From assembly GCA_944359935.1 (NCBI GenBank), contig CALVTD010000008.1, forward strand, positions 1 through 34,170: a DNA stretch of 34,170 bases. Reading direction: 5' to 3'. Made by a program: the position numbers and the translations under genes. This DNA is from an uncultured Clostridia bacterium (GTDB lineage Bacteria; Bacillota; Clostridia; Christensenellales; UBA1242). The notes below the pieces were generated by a model. The model searched no databases and was not told the origin of the DNA. It worked only from the letters and a program-made list of their open reading frames with translations. Positions within the stretch are counted from its first letter, which is position 1, and every line of letters starts with the position of its first letter. Shown here in pieces: positions 7,039 through 16,253 of this stretch.

Positions 7039-10000
7039 AAAAATTTACTCCATCACCAGAGCAGCAGCGAATTTTTGACTTTAATAAGAAAAATCTTGTA
7101 ATCAGCGCCTCGGCAGGCAGTGGAAAAACCACCACCATGATTGAGTTTATTGCAAGGTTGGTTGAAAAGGGGCAGGACGTTAAAAGAATGCTGGTTTTAA
7201 CTTTCACCAAAGCGGCTGCCAGTGAAATGCGTGAAAGGCTGATTTTAAACCTTATGTCAAAAGGCGAAATCGCCAGCGTGCAAAGTCAAATTGACGACTT
7301 GTTCACAAGCGACATTTGCACGATCCATTCATTTTTAGAAAAAATTATTAAACGAAATTTAAGCCAGTTTCCATATCTTGAAGGTTTTAAAATTTTGGAT
7401 GAAAAACAAACCCTACTTTTAAGAGAGCAGGCATTTGCGCAGGCAGAAGAAGAGTTGCGCGAGGAAAAGAGGGAAGATTATTTCAATTTGTTTCTAACTT
7501 TGCGTGATAAAAACCTTATTAAAGAAATCATTTTTAAAATTGAAGATTTTGTTAACGCGCAGGCTGACAAACAGGCGGCTCTTTTGCGCATAAAAAAGTA
7601 TGGCGAAAATTTTGAAAACTCAAAGTCCTATTTGTCGCAATTATTGGATGATAAGATTGAAAAGTTAAAAAATCAAATAATTTATTTTCCAAAAGACAAT
7701 CCAAAAGCCGAAGAATTTTTGCTGCAAATTTTGGGTCAGTTTGCTTTTGAGGGAGCAGAACTTAGAGAAAAGGCCGAGGCTGCCAGCAAAATTGTGCTGC
7801 CAAGGATGCCAGTCCTCAGTGGCTATGACAAAAAGCAAGATGTGAAAGAAATTAAAAATCAGGCACAGCAAATAGTCAAGTTTGCTGAGAAATTGCAGCC
7901 GCAAAATAATTTGGTGTGGCAGATTCAGCAATCGCAAAATTTAATTGATGAAATTTTAAAATTATATCAAATTTATATCAAGATTTTTGCTGACAATAAA
8001 ATACAATTAAATTATTTGGATTTTGATGATTTAGAGTTAAAAAGTGAAGAATTATTGCAAGAAAAGCAAGTTTTAAAGCAGTTGCAAGAAAATTATGACT
8101 ATGTTTTTATCGATGAGTATCAAGACACCAACCCTGTTCAAGAAAAAATTGTCAAACTGCTTGGTGAGAAGGCAAGGTTTGTCGCGATAGGCGACCCTAA
8201 GCAAGGCATCTATGCGTTTAGAAATGCCACCTCTCAAATTATATTGAAAGACAGCGAAGATTTTTCTCAGCGAGAAGATTCTCAAACTGAATATTTAAGC
8301 CAAAATTACAGAAGCGACAAGCAAATATTGCAATTTGTAAACCATGTTTTCAGCCAAATCATGACGCAAAAAACAACCGGCATTGACTATAAAAACACCT
8401 CACTATTAAAAGGTGAAAATAATGCTGAAAAAACTGATGCGGCAGTGGTTAACATAATTGTTGTGCAAAAGCGTAAGCGCGAAAAGGCGCAGCCAGTTGA
8501 AAATTACAATATTTTTGAGGACCCACTGCTAAGTGAAGAGGACAGCGACCTGGAAGGGCAGATTGTTGCAAACAAAATTGAGGCGCTTCTTACTGGCAAT
8601 TTCATTAGTGCCGATGGTAGCAAGGTGAGGGTTCAGCCAAAGGATATTGCAGTGCTTTCGCGTTCGAGAAGCGATGTTTGCACAAGTGTAATCAATCATT
8701 TGCGCAATAAAGGCATTCCATTCGTTTCCACGCTTAGAACCGACCTTTTGTCAAAAGCGCACACCAAACTTATCGTTTCGCTTTTAAAACTATGCTGCGA
8801 CATAGACGATGAAATCACTTTGACGAGTTATCTGCTTTCGCCGCTTGCTAGGGTGAGCATGGATAAACTGGCGCTATTGCAAAGCAAGGGCGGCAGCATT
8901 GTGGAAAATGTTTTGGCAAGCGATGATGAAGAAATCAAGGCGGCAATGCAAAGGCTGGAACAATTTAAACTGCAATGCGCATTTTTTGGCGCTAAAAAAG
9001 CGCTGGAAAAATTGTTTTTGGAAAAAGAATATTTTGTGTATCTGCAAAGCAAAGTGGATGAGAACGCTGTTAAAGAAACAGAAAGTTTGCTTAGCATTAT
9101 TGCGTCATTTGAAAACGACAAAGATTTGCCAAGTCTTTGCGAATTTTTAAGCAGCGACATAACCTTTTCAAACATCTCTGGGCAAAATGCTGTTACAATC
9201 TCATCAATTCATGCAAGCAAGGGTTTGGAATATAAAATTGTGTTTTTGATTGGCGCTGGCAAGCCGCTTTCAAGGCTTGACAATGCCTCTTTCAAATTGT
9301 CAAAAAGCCTTGGGCTTGGGCTGATGGTGTATGATGAAGAAAACTGGCAAAGGCTGCCGTCGCTTCCGCTTTTGGCAATCAGGGAGCAGTCTAGGCGCCA
9401 AGAGCGCGTGGACGAAATCATGATTTTGTATGTTGCACTCACTAGGGCTAAATGTCATTTGTTCATCACGGGAACCACCGATGCGGACAAAGTGCAAGAA
9501 TTTTCACAGGAAAAATTTAACCAGTTTGGCTCGGCGATGGATTTAATTTTGTCAACCAACCCGCAAAACGCTGGGGCAAAGATTGAGGTTGTGGATGAGG
9601 TTGTGCCGTTAAAATCGCAGTTGACAGTTTCGCCGGTTGTGAAGATAGACGGGCAAGATAAACGCAAGGTGGAGGAATATTTAAACTTTAATTATTCTTA
9701 TCAAGATGACACCACACTTAAACAAAAAGCCTCTGTCACCGAACTTGTAAGTGAGCCAGTTGAGCATGCTGCCGCGCAAAACAGCCAGGCGATTGAAGAG
9801 GGCAACGCATATCACGAAGCGCTTAGAATTATTGACTTTGAAAATGTAAAAAATGTGCAAGATGTGGAAAATCAATTAAAAAATAAAAAAATTCAAGAAA
9901 AATACTTAAAAATTATTGATTTTTCTTTAATTTTTGAAATTATCAATTTAATTAAGCCGCTTGCTTTTGGCAAACAAATTATAAAAGAAAAGCAGTTTAC

Positions 10001-10244
10001 CATGCGTGCGGAAGATGGACAGGGCGCAAGATTGGTGCAGGGCACTGTTGACCTTTATTTAAAAGGCGATAAAAATATTTTAATAGATTATAAATACACC
10101 AATCAAAAAAATGCAGAAATATTAAAACAGCGCTACAAGATGCAACTGCTTTTGTATAAACAGGCCATTGAAAAAGCCGAAAATATTAAAGTGGATGAAA
10201 TGTATTTAATTTCATTAAAAAATTGCAATTTAATTAAATTTTAA
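7035..10244 (+). CDS. addA: ATP-dependent helicase/nuclease subunit AddA
   Basis: UvrD-type helicase plus RecB-type nuclease; partner of AddB. 1,069 aa against about 1,230 in Bacillus, but all motifs are present. Q-motif Q10/Q11; Walker A ASAGSGKT ending at T32; Ia LTFTKAAASEMRERL; Walker B FIDEYQDTNP; III IGDPKQGIYAFRNA; IV LSQNYRSDKQIL; V SIHASKGLEYKIVF; VI LYVALTRAKCHLF. The C-terminal nuclease has GNAYHEAL (metal-binding H), GTVDLYL and LIDYKYTN followed by MQLLLYKQAIE. Since AddB lacks its ATP loop, AddA should be the only motor. Coupled to addB by ATGA. No clear terminator follows; the downstream 90 bp are A/T tracts and the next promoter. Confidence 0.95.
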   Translation: MKKFTPSPEQQRIFDFNKKNLVISASAGSGKTTTMIEFIARLVEKGQDVKRMLVLTFTKAAASEMRERLILNLMSKGEIASVQSQIDDLFTSDICTIHSFLEKIIKRNLSQFPYLEGFKILDEKQTLLLREQAFAQAEEELREEKREDYFNLFLTLRDKNLIKEIIFKIEDFVNAQADKQAALLRIKKYGENFENSKSYLSQLLDDKIEKLKNQIIYFPKDNPKAEEFLLQILGQFAFEGAELREKAEAASKIVLPRMPVLSGYDKKQDVKEIKNQAQQIVKFAEKLQPQNNLVWQIQQSQNLIDEILKLYQIYIKIFADNKIQLNYLDFDDLELKSEELLQEKQVLKQLQENYDYVFIDEYQDTNPVQEKIVKLLGEKARFVAIGDPKQGIYAFRNATSQIILKDSEDFSQREDSQTEYLSQNYRSDKQILQFVNHVFSQIMTQKTTGIDYKNTSLLKGENNAEKTDAAVVNIIVVQKRKREKAQPVENYNIFEDPLLSEEDSDLEGQIVANKIEALLTGNFISADGSKVRVQPKDIAVLSRSRSDVCTSVINHLRNKGIPFVSTLRTDLLSKAHTKLIVSLLKLCCDIDDEITLTSYLLSPLARVSMDKLALLQSKGGSIVENVLASDDEEIKAAMQRLEQFKLQCAFFGAKKALEKLFLEKEYFVYLQSKVDENAVKETESLLSIIASFENDKDLPSLCEFLSSDITFSNISGQNAVTISSIHASKGLEYKIVFLIGAGKPLSRLDNASFKLSKSLGLGLMVYDEENWQRLPSLPLLAIREQSRRQERVDEIMILYVALTRAKCHLFITGTTDADKVQEFSQEKFNQFGSAMDLILSTNPQNAGAKIEVVDEVVPLKSQLTVSPVVKIDGQDKRKVEEYLNFNYSYQDDTTLKQKASVTELVSEPVEHAAAQNSQAIEEGNAYHEALRIIDFENVKNVQDVENQLKNKKIQEKYLKIIDFSLIFEIINLIKPLAFGKQIIKEKQFTMRAEDGQGARLVQGTVDLYLKGDKNILIDYKYTNQKNAEILKQRYKMQLLLYKQAIEKAENIKVDEMYLISLKNCNLIKF

Positions 10245-10301
10245 TTAATAAAAAAAATATTAAAAAAATAGTAAAAAATATTAGTAATTTATTTTTTCTT
10301 G

Positions 10302-10310
10302 TGTTATACT
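10302..10310 (+). promoter_or_regulatory. Extended -10 promoter with upstream A-tracts
   Basis: TGTTATACT (extended TG plus TATACT, 10305-10310) precedes the AT-hook protein. The sequence from 10245 to 10300 is runs of A and T in near-helical phase, a likely UP element or curved DNA. The -35 is not obvious. Confidence 0.6.
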
Positions 10311-10334
10311 AAGAAAGAAAAAAGGAGAATTATT

Positions 10335-12665
10335 ATGAGTTTTTCATTCCTTGCAGATGTTCAAAGCGCATTTGAATCCTTCTTTATAACGTTGGCAAGT
10401 TCAATTTCCTACAATGCTTTGTTTTTTGTAGGGCTTGGGCTTGAAGTGTTTTTCATCCTGCTGTTCGGGGTGCTTACACACTTTTCTTACGAAAGCAGAA
10501 TGAGAAGGTCGCTTGACAAATTAAACAGATGGCTGTTTACTCACAAAACGCTTGACAAAGAAAATATTAAAGAGTTTAACGACATGGTTAAAACCGCGCC
10601 AAAAAGGCTTGCAGTTAATTGGCAACAATACATTCTTTATCGTGAAAAAGCGCCTTCCGCATACATGTCAGCAGAAAACATTATTGAAAAGCCTTTAAGG
10701 ACAAGTTCATTCGCTGCCAACATCAAAAACTTAGGTTGGGTTTCTGCGGTTTGGGCTGCAATCATGTTTATTGTTGCAATTGCATATCAAAACTTTGGTG
10801 ACACAATTTTGAACGCAACCATGATTGTTATCGCTTTGCTTATTCCAATTTTCATTTTGATTATAAGCACCATTGCCATCATGATTTTGCGTGCAAGAAA
10901 AAATGCAAACTTAGATGAACTGTATCAAAACTTGCATTTGTTTGACCGCTTTATTGACAACGCTTGCGTAGACCTTCCACCTTACATTGACTATTCACTT
11001 CTTTTCACTGCTAAGGAAATTGACAAAGGCATTCCTGCACTTAGGGAATATCTTGAAAGCAGGGCAAGAAAAGAGAAGGAAGAGTTTGATAAGATTGCCC
11101 AAGAAGAAGGCGTTACATATGAGAAATATGATTTTGAAGGCATTGGCATAGACGGACAGAACATCCTGGAAAGGGCGATGAAAGAATCGGAGGCATACCT
11201 TTCTAAGAGAGATAAAACACTTGCCAAGATTGCACAGATTGAGGCAACGCTTGAAAGTTTGAAAAGAAACTTTGACAACATTCAAAAAGATTTCCAAAAA
11301 CGCATGCAGGTTTCCAAAGAAAACATCGAAAGGCTTAGACAGCAGCAGGAAGAAACCACAAACAGAATTGAAAGCAACTTCTTAAGAAAACAACAAAACC
11401 AAGAAATTGCTAAGCAAGAAAAAGAACAAGCAGATTTTGAACAACAGAAGAACAGATACTTGATTGAGAAAAGCGATTATGAAGATGTAATCAAAACGCT
11501 CAATGATGAAATCGAAACCAACAAAACCGAAGTTGAAGAAGCGATGATGAGTGAATATGAAACCTTCTATTCCAAGTTGTTCCAAAATGCAATAGATGAT
11601 GCTCAAAAGAAAGTTAAAGATAAAATCAACAACTTAACGCAAACCAATCAGGCAATTGAAGAGGACTTGACTGTTAAAGAGGCTCAACTCAAACGCGTTA
11701 TTGATGAAAACGAAACACTGAAAAGAAAACTTGGCGTTGACTATGAACAAATTGAAATCCAGTCAGCAGAACTTACCCCAAAAGAGCAAGAAAAACAGCA
11801 ACCAGAGCAAGAAAAAAGCCAACTTGTAACTCCTGCCGAAATCAAAAAGGCAATCAAAGAGAAAAATCAAGAGGCAAAAGAAAACAAAGCCGAGGTTGAA
11901 AAAAGCAAAGAAAACTTTGCATCCAACGAAAACATCAACAATATTTTAAATGCTCCTGAAACTTTGCCAGAGGAAGCGAAAGTGGAAGAGTATGTTCCTC
12001 AGCAAGAACTTCCAGAGGTAGAAGCGCAGCCAGCAGAGGAGCCTCAGCAACAGCCTGAGCCAGTTGTTGAAGAAATTGTTCCACAGGCAGTAAGCACTGA
12101 CGATTTTGATTTTGTAACACCTGTTCAAACCAAAAAGCCAGCGCAAAAACCTAAAACTCAGCCTGCTGCAACAGGCGAAAAGCGCAGAGGCAGACCTCGC
12201 AAAGGCGAAGAAAAAACCTTGGAAGAGATGATCAGCGAAAAACGCTCGCGTGGCAGACCAAGGAAAACGCAAACTGCTCAGCCAACTGAAACACCTAAAA
12301 AGAGGGGCAGGCCAGCCGGCAGCACAAAAAAGCCTAAGCCAGCCGAAGAGCCTGTTAAAAGAGGGCGTGGCAGACCTAAAAAAGATGTCAGCGAACTTAA
12401 AGAAATAAACAAAAAAATCGATGATGAGCAAAAGCGCTTGGCGTCGCTTAAAGCGCAGATTGATAAAGAAATCAAAAACGCAATCAGCGATTTGGAATCT
12501 GGTTCAACTAAGCAGGATAGGCGCGATGAGATTTTGAGTGAAATCAACAACTTAAAAGCAAGTGTTGAGGAAATTAAAAATCAAAAAACAGCAAGCGAAC
12601 AGATTGAAAACATCAATAAACGCATTGAAACATTGATGCAAGAAATTAAATCGCTGAACGAATAA
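10335..12665 (+). CDS. Membrane-anchored coiled-coil protein with four AT-hooks
   Basis: 776 aa from the ATG at 10335 (AAAGGAG upstream; the longer frame to 10299 begins inside the promoter). Order of parts: hydrophobic segments at about 28-50, 130-152 and 158-184; a long coiled coil, about 235-480, rich in E, K and Q; a Pro/Glu/Gln-rich linker to about 600; then four AT-hook cores RGRP at 618-621, 639-642, 657-660 and 678-681, evenly spaced by 21, 18 and 21 residues and embedded in KRRGRPRK, SRGRPRK, KKRGRPAG and RGRGRPKK. A final coiled coil covers 690-776. AT-hooks bind the minor groove of AT-rich DNA, so this looks like a protein tethering the nucleoid to the membrane. The role is inference and I know no characterised bacterial homologue of this architecture. 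Single-gene transcript with a strong terminator. Confidence 0.88.
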   Translation: MSFSFLADVQSAFESFFITLASSISYNALFFVGLGLEVFFILLFGVLTHFSYESRMRRSLDKLNRWLFTHKTLDKENIKEFNDMVKTAPKRLAVNWQQYILYREKAPSAYMSAENIIEKPLRTSSFAANIKNLGWVSAVWAAIMFIVAIAYQNFGDTILNATMIVIALLIPIFILIISTIAIMILRARKNANLDELYQNLHLFDRFIDNACVDLPPYIDYSLLFTAKEIDKGIPALREYLESRARKEKEEFDKIAQEEGVTYEKYDFEGIGIDGQNILERAMKESEAYLSKRDKTLAKIAQIEATLESLKRNFDNIQKDFQKRMQVSKENIERLRQQQEETTNRIESNFLRKQQNQEIAKQEKEQADFEQQKNRYLIEKSDYEDVIKTLNDEIETNKTEVEEAMMSEYETFYSKLFQNAIDDAQKKVKDKINNLTQTNQAIEEDLTVKEAQLKRVIDENETLKRKLGVDYEQIEIQSAELTPKEQEKQQPEQEKSQLVTPAEIKKAIKEKNQEAKENKAEVEKSKENFASNENINNILNAPETLPEEAKVEEYVPQQELPEVEAQPAEEPQQQPEPVVEEIVPQAVSTDDFDFVTPVQTKKPAQKPKTQPAATGEKRRGRPRKGEEKTLEEMISEKRSRGRPRKTQTAQPTETPKKRGRPAGSTKKPKPAEEPVKRGRGRPKKDVSELKEINKKIDDEQKRLASLKAQIDKEIKNAISDLESGSTKQDRRDEILSEINNLKASVEEIKNQKTASEQIENINKRIETLMQEIKSLNE

Positions 12666-12673
12666 GCACTTAG

Positions 12674-12699
12674 CCCACGGCAAACGCCGTGGGTTTTTT
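12674..12699 (+). terminator. Intrinsic terminator after the AT-hook gene
   Basis: Perfect 8-bp stem CCCACGGC / GCCGTGGG with an AAAC loop and TTTTTT. Confidence 0.95.
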
Positions 12700-12758
12700 G
12701 TGTCAATTTTTGTCATAAAATCGCACCCTTGCACACAAAATAGAGTAGGACAAGGATT

Positions 12759-13523
12759 ATGAGTTTTTGGGCACTTATTGTTTTGGGAATTGTGCAGGGC
12801 TTAACCGAATTTTTGCCGGTGTCGTCAAGCGGGCATTTGGTTTTGTTATCCAACATTTTCGGCATAGAAGATAGCCTGTTTGTAAGCATAGTTTTGCATG
12901 TTGCCACCTTACTTTCAGTTCTCGTTGCGCTTAGAAAGGAGGTTTTTGAGATTGTAAGGCATCCCTTTTCGCGGCTAAGTAAAAGTTTGGTTGTGGCAAC
13001 CATTCCAACATGTTTAATCGTGCTTGTGCTGTATCCACTCATAACCCAATCTTTTGAAGGTGCAATTTTGCCAATTTGTTTTTTAATCACCGCAATTTTG
13101 TTGCTGACTGCCGACTTTTTCGTGAAGCACAAAACCTTTGTTCATAGCCCAGGGATTTCATACAAGCAGGCGCTAATGATGGGCATAGCGCAAGGGTTTG
13201 CCACGCTGCCCGGCATTTCGCGCTCGGGCTCAACCATATGCGCGGGTCTGTTTTCGGGCGGCGACAGAGAAAAAGTTGCAAAATTTTCATTTTTGATGAG
13301 CGTGCCGATTATTATACTTTCAATGGCACTTGAAATTTTTAAGTTGGTTAGGCTTGGCAAATTTCCAAGTGTCAATGTTGCGGGACTGATTGTGGCGTTC
13401 ATTTTGGCGTTCGTGATTGGAGTGGTGTCTATCAAGGCGATGATTGCACTTACGCAAAAAGTGAGTTTTAAGTGGTTTAGTTTTTACCTTGTAATCATTG
13501 GCATAGTTGCGGCTGTTATTTAA
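12759..13523 (+). CDS. uppP: Undecaprenyl-diphosphatase UppP (BacA family)
   Basis: Integral membrane enzyme that dephosphorylates undecaprenyl diphosphate at the outer face of the membrane, recycling the lipid carrier of peptidoglycan synthesis; extra copies give bacitracin tolerance. 254 aa, close to the usual 260-280. Both family signatures are present: GLTEFLPVSSSGH near residue 15 and PGISRSGSTICAGLFSGG near residue 150, supplying the catalytic Glu/Ser/Arg cluster. Several hydrophobic helices span the rest. The ribosome site is weak (AGGACAAGG). It is followed after 9 bp by a Ca2+-type ATPase and is almost certainly cotranscribed with it. Confidence 0.95.
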   Translation: MSFWALIVLGIVQGLTEFLPVSSSGHLVLLSNIFGIEDSLFVSIVLHVATLLSVLVALRKEVFEIVRHPFSRLSKSLVVATIPTCLIVLVLYPLITQSFEGAILPICFLITAILLLTADFFVKHKTFVHSPGISYKQALMMGIAQGFATLPGISRSGSTICAGLFSGGDREKVAKFSFLMSVPIIILSMALEIFKLVRLGKFPSVNVAGLIVAFILAFVIGVVSIKAMIALTQKVSFKWFSFYLVIIGIVAAVI

Positions 13524-13532
13524 AGGGGTGGT

Positions 13533-16154
13533 ATGGACTATTTTGCTAAAAGCATTGAAGATTGTTTAAAAGCGTTTTCGTCCTCAAAGCAGGGGCTTTC
13601 TTTTGAAGAGGCAAAGTTAAGAGAACAAGAACTCAAAAGTCAGCAAATCTCTGTTGCTAAAAAAAGCGGATTGTTTAAAAAATTCGTTGCGCAATTTTGC
13701 GATTTGATGATTTTAATTTTGCTTGCCGCGGCAGCAGTTTCTTTTGTTATTGGCATTGTGCAGCATACGTCAAGCGAAATTATTGATGGCGCAGTCATTT
13801 TGGCGATTGTGCTGATGAACGCTGTGATGGGGATGCTGCAAGAAAACAAAGCCGAAAAGTCGTTGCAGGCGCTTGAAAAAATGACCAAGCCCGAGGCGGT
13901 TTTGTTGCGCAGTGGTAAGCAGATTAAGATTAAGGCCGAGATGATTGTGCTGGGCGACATTGTGGTGTTGGAGGCTGGCAGCATTGTTCCAGCCGATTGC
14001 AGATTGATTGAAAGCAGCAATTTGCTGCTTGATGAAGCCTCGCTTACGGGCGAAAGTCAGCCTGTGGAAAAGCAGGCGGGGTGCATCTGCAAACCCAACT
14101 TACCAATAAGCGAACGAAAAAATATGGTTTATAACGGCACAACCGTGGTGAGAGGCAGAGGTCTTGCCATAGCCGTTGGCGTGGGTAAAAACAGTGAACT
14201 TGGCAAAATTGCCGATGTGATTGCTACCAGCAAAAAGGAGATGACGCCGCTGCAAAAGGGCATTAAAGATTTGGGCAAAGTCATCACTTTTCTTGTGTTG
14301 GGCATGGCTGTTATCACATTTATTTTGGAGTTATGCTCTCATTACAGCCCGATGGATGCCTTTTTAACCGCCATTGCTATTTCGGTGGCGGCAATTCCAG
14401 AGAGCATGCCAGCAGTGATAACCATCATTATGAGCCTTGGCATTTCGCGGCTCGCCAAACAGAAGGCGATTGTAAAGCACATGCACTCGGTGGAAACTTT
14501 GGGTTGTTGCGATGTGATATGCTCTGACAAAACTGGCACAATCACTCAAAACAAAATGCAAGTTAAGGCAATTTATTGCGACAATAAACTCAGTTACACG
14601 AAAAGCAATGTGGGCAAAGATTTTTCAACCGTGCTTGCGTGCATGGCGCTTTGCAATGATGTGGGCGTGGGCAAAAACGGTTTTACTGGCGACCCAACAG
14701 AAATAGCGCTTGCCGAGTTTGCAAAAAAATATAACTTTGATAAAGTTGTGCTTTCCTCTTCTTGCAAGCGCTTAAACGAAAAACCGTTTGACTCCAACCG
14801 CAAACTTATGAGTACGGTGAACATGTATCAAGGCAGAAAGGTGGTTTTTGTTAAGGGTGCGGTTGATTTTCTGCTTGACAAGTGCGACAAAATGGTCGTA
14901 AGTGGCATTGAAATCGCCCTTACTCCGCAAAGGCGTCAGGAGATTGAAAAGGTGAACATGACCATGGCGAGCAAGGCGCTTAGAGTGATTGGCTTTGCGG
15001 TTAAATATGTGGAAGAAGAGCAAAATTATAAAGAAGAAAATTTAATTTTTCTTGGTCTTGCGGGCATGATTGACCCGCCGCGCAAAGAGGTTAAGGATGC
15101 TGTTAAAAAATGTTTGCGCGCTGGCATGCGGCCGATTATGATAACAGGCGACCACATGGAAACTGCCTTTGCCGTTGCAAAAGAGGTGGGCATTGTAAGC
15201 AAGAAAAGTCAAATTCTCACCGGCGGCGAGATTGACGCGATGAGTGATGAAGTTTTTTTAAAAAAACTTGAAAGCGTAAATGTTTTTGCCAGGGTGAGCC
15301 CTGAAAACAAGGTGAGAATTGTGGAAGGACTGAAAACCCTTGGCCATGTTGTGGCGATGACCGGCGATGGTGTCAACGATGCGGCAAGCATGAAAAAGGC
15401 AAACATTGGCATTGGAATGGGCATAACGGGCACGGATGTAACCAAAGAGGTTGCTGATTTAATTATCACCGATGATAATTTCGCCACCATAGTTGTGGCA
15501 GTGGAAGAGGGCAGAAAGGTTTACACCAACATTCAAAAAACAGTTAAATTTTTGTTTTCAGCCAACATGGGCGAAATTTTAGCGTTGTTTTTGGCGACAA
15601 TCATCTTTCCGCAGCATGTGTTTTTGCTGCCAATTCAAATTTTGTTTGTAAACCTTATCACCGATTCTCTTCCAGCCATTGCGCTTGGGGTGGAACCTGC
15701 CGAAAAGGGCATTATGGAAAGCAAGCCTCGGGGCAAAAATAAGGGTTTGTTTAGCGACGGCAACGCTTTCATGACCATAGCGATGGGCATTGTTCAAACC
15801 TTGCTTACCCTCTCTTCATTCTGCATTGGGCTGTTTATATATGGCGAGGCAAGCGCCATGAGCATGGCTTTCTACACGCTTAACATTGTTCAATTTTTCT
15901 ATCTCATTTCCATTCGCACAGAAAAAAGCATCTTCAAGTCAAACCCTTTTGCAAACAAATATTGCAATTTTGCCATATTATTTGCGGCAGGGTTGCTGGC
16001 GCTTATTGCACTCACTCCGCTGCATACGGTGTTAAAACTCGCGCCGCTAAATGGCTATGAGTGGCTTTGGATTTTGCTTGTTTCAATTGTGATGTTGTTT
16101 GCAAGCGAACTGTGCAAGTGGATTGTTAGAATAAAAAAGAAAAAACAGGCATAA
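13533..16154 (+). CDS. P-type cation (probably Ca2+) ATPase, type IIA/IIB
   Basis: ATP-driven cation exporter of the SERCA/PMCA class. 873 aa. N-terminal cation-ATPase domain (1-60), actuator TGES at 172-175, phosphorylation site DKTGT with D332, nucleotide-binding KGAVDFLLD, hinge MTGDGVNDA. Ion-binding positions: E290 in AAIPESMPA (M4), N and E in SANMGEILALF (M5), and N, T, D in VNLITDSLPA (M6). These are the residues that coordinate Ca2+ in SERCA and Lactococcus/Listeria pumps, so Ca2+ is likely; the usual PEGLP is PESMP here. SD AAGGGGTGG, 9 bp after uppP. The stop codon lies in the loop of the terminator. Confidence 0.93.
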   Translation: MDYFAKSIEDCLKAFSSSKQGLSFEEAKLREQELKSQQISVAKKSGLFKKFVAQFCDLMILILLAAAAVSFVIGIVQHTSSEIIDGAVILAIVLMNAVMGMLQENKAEKSLQALEKMTKPEAVLLRSGKQIKIKAEMIVLGDIVVLEAGSIVPADCRLIESSNLLLDEASLTGESQPVEKQAGCICKPNLPISERKNMVYNGTTVVRGRGLAIAVGVGKNSELGKIADVIATSKKEMTPLQKGIKDLGKVITFLVLGMAVITFILELCSHYSPMDAFLTAIAISVAAIPESMPAVITIIMSLGISRLAKQKAIVKHMHSVETLGCCDVICSDKTGTITQNKMQVKAIYCDNKLSYTKSNVGKDFSTVLACMALCNDVGVGKNGFTGDPTEIALAEFAKKYNFDKVVLSSSCKRLNEKPFDSNRKLMSTVNMYQGRKVVFVKGAVDFLLDKCDKMVVSGIEIALTPQRRQEIEKVNMTMASKALRVIGFAVKYVEEEQNYKEENLIFLGLAGMIDPPRKEVKDAVKKCLRAGMRPIMITGDHMETAFAVAKEVGIVSKKSQILTGGEIDAMSDEVFLKKLESVNVFARVSPENKVRIVEGLKTLGHVVAMTGDGVNDAASMKKANIGIGMGITGTDVTKEVADLIITDDNFATIVVAVEEGRKVYTNIQKTVKFLFSANMGEILALFLATIIFPQHVFLLPIQILFVNLITDSLPAIALGVEPAEKGIMESKPRGKNKGLFSDGNAFMTIAMGIVQTLLTLSSFCIGLFIYGEASAMSMAFYTLNIVQFFYLISIRTEKSIFKSNPFANKYCNFAILFAAGLLALIALTPLHTVLKLAPLNGYEWLWILLVSIVMLFASELCKWIVRIKKKKQA

Positions 16155-16167
16155 AGCTTGTTTTTTT
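16141..16167 (+). terminator. Intrinsic terminator with stop codon in the loop
   Basis: Ten-base-pair stem AAAAACAGGC / GCTTGTTTTT, loop ATAAA, T-run to 16167. The ATPase stop TAA (16152-16154) is in the loop, as with the terminator at 4121. Confidence 0.85.
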
Positions 16168-16218
16168 ATGTTATATCATGATAAAAATAAATAAAAACAA
16201 TAATAATTTTTAAACTTT

Positions 16219-16247
16219 TTGACTTTACGGCGTTATTGTGATAAAAT
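16219..16247 (+). promoter_or_regulatory. Promoter of holB operon, leaderless geometry
   Basis: TTGACT (16219-16224), 17-bp spacer, extended TGA plus TAAAAT (16242-16247). The start codon at 16254 is exactly the predicted first transcribed base; there is no Shine-Dalgarno. Confidence 0.85.
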
Positions 16248-16253
16248 TTAAAT

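Noticed and set aside
10299..10334. Upstream extension of the AT-hook protein to 10299.
   Set aside because: The -10 box lies at 10305-10310, and the ATG at 10335 has AAAGGAG in the right place.
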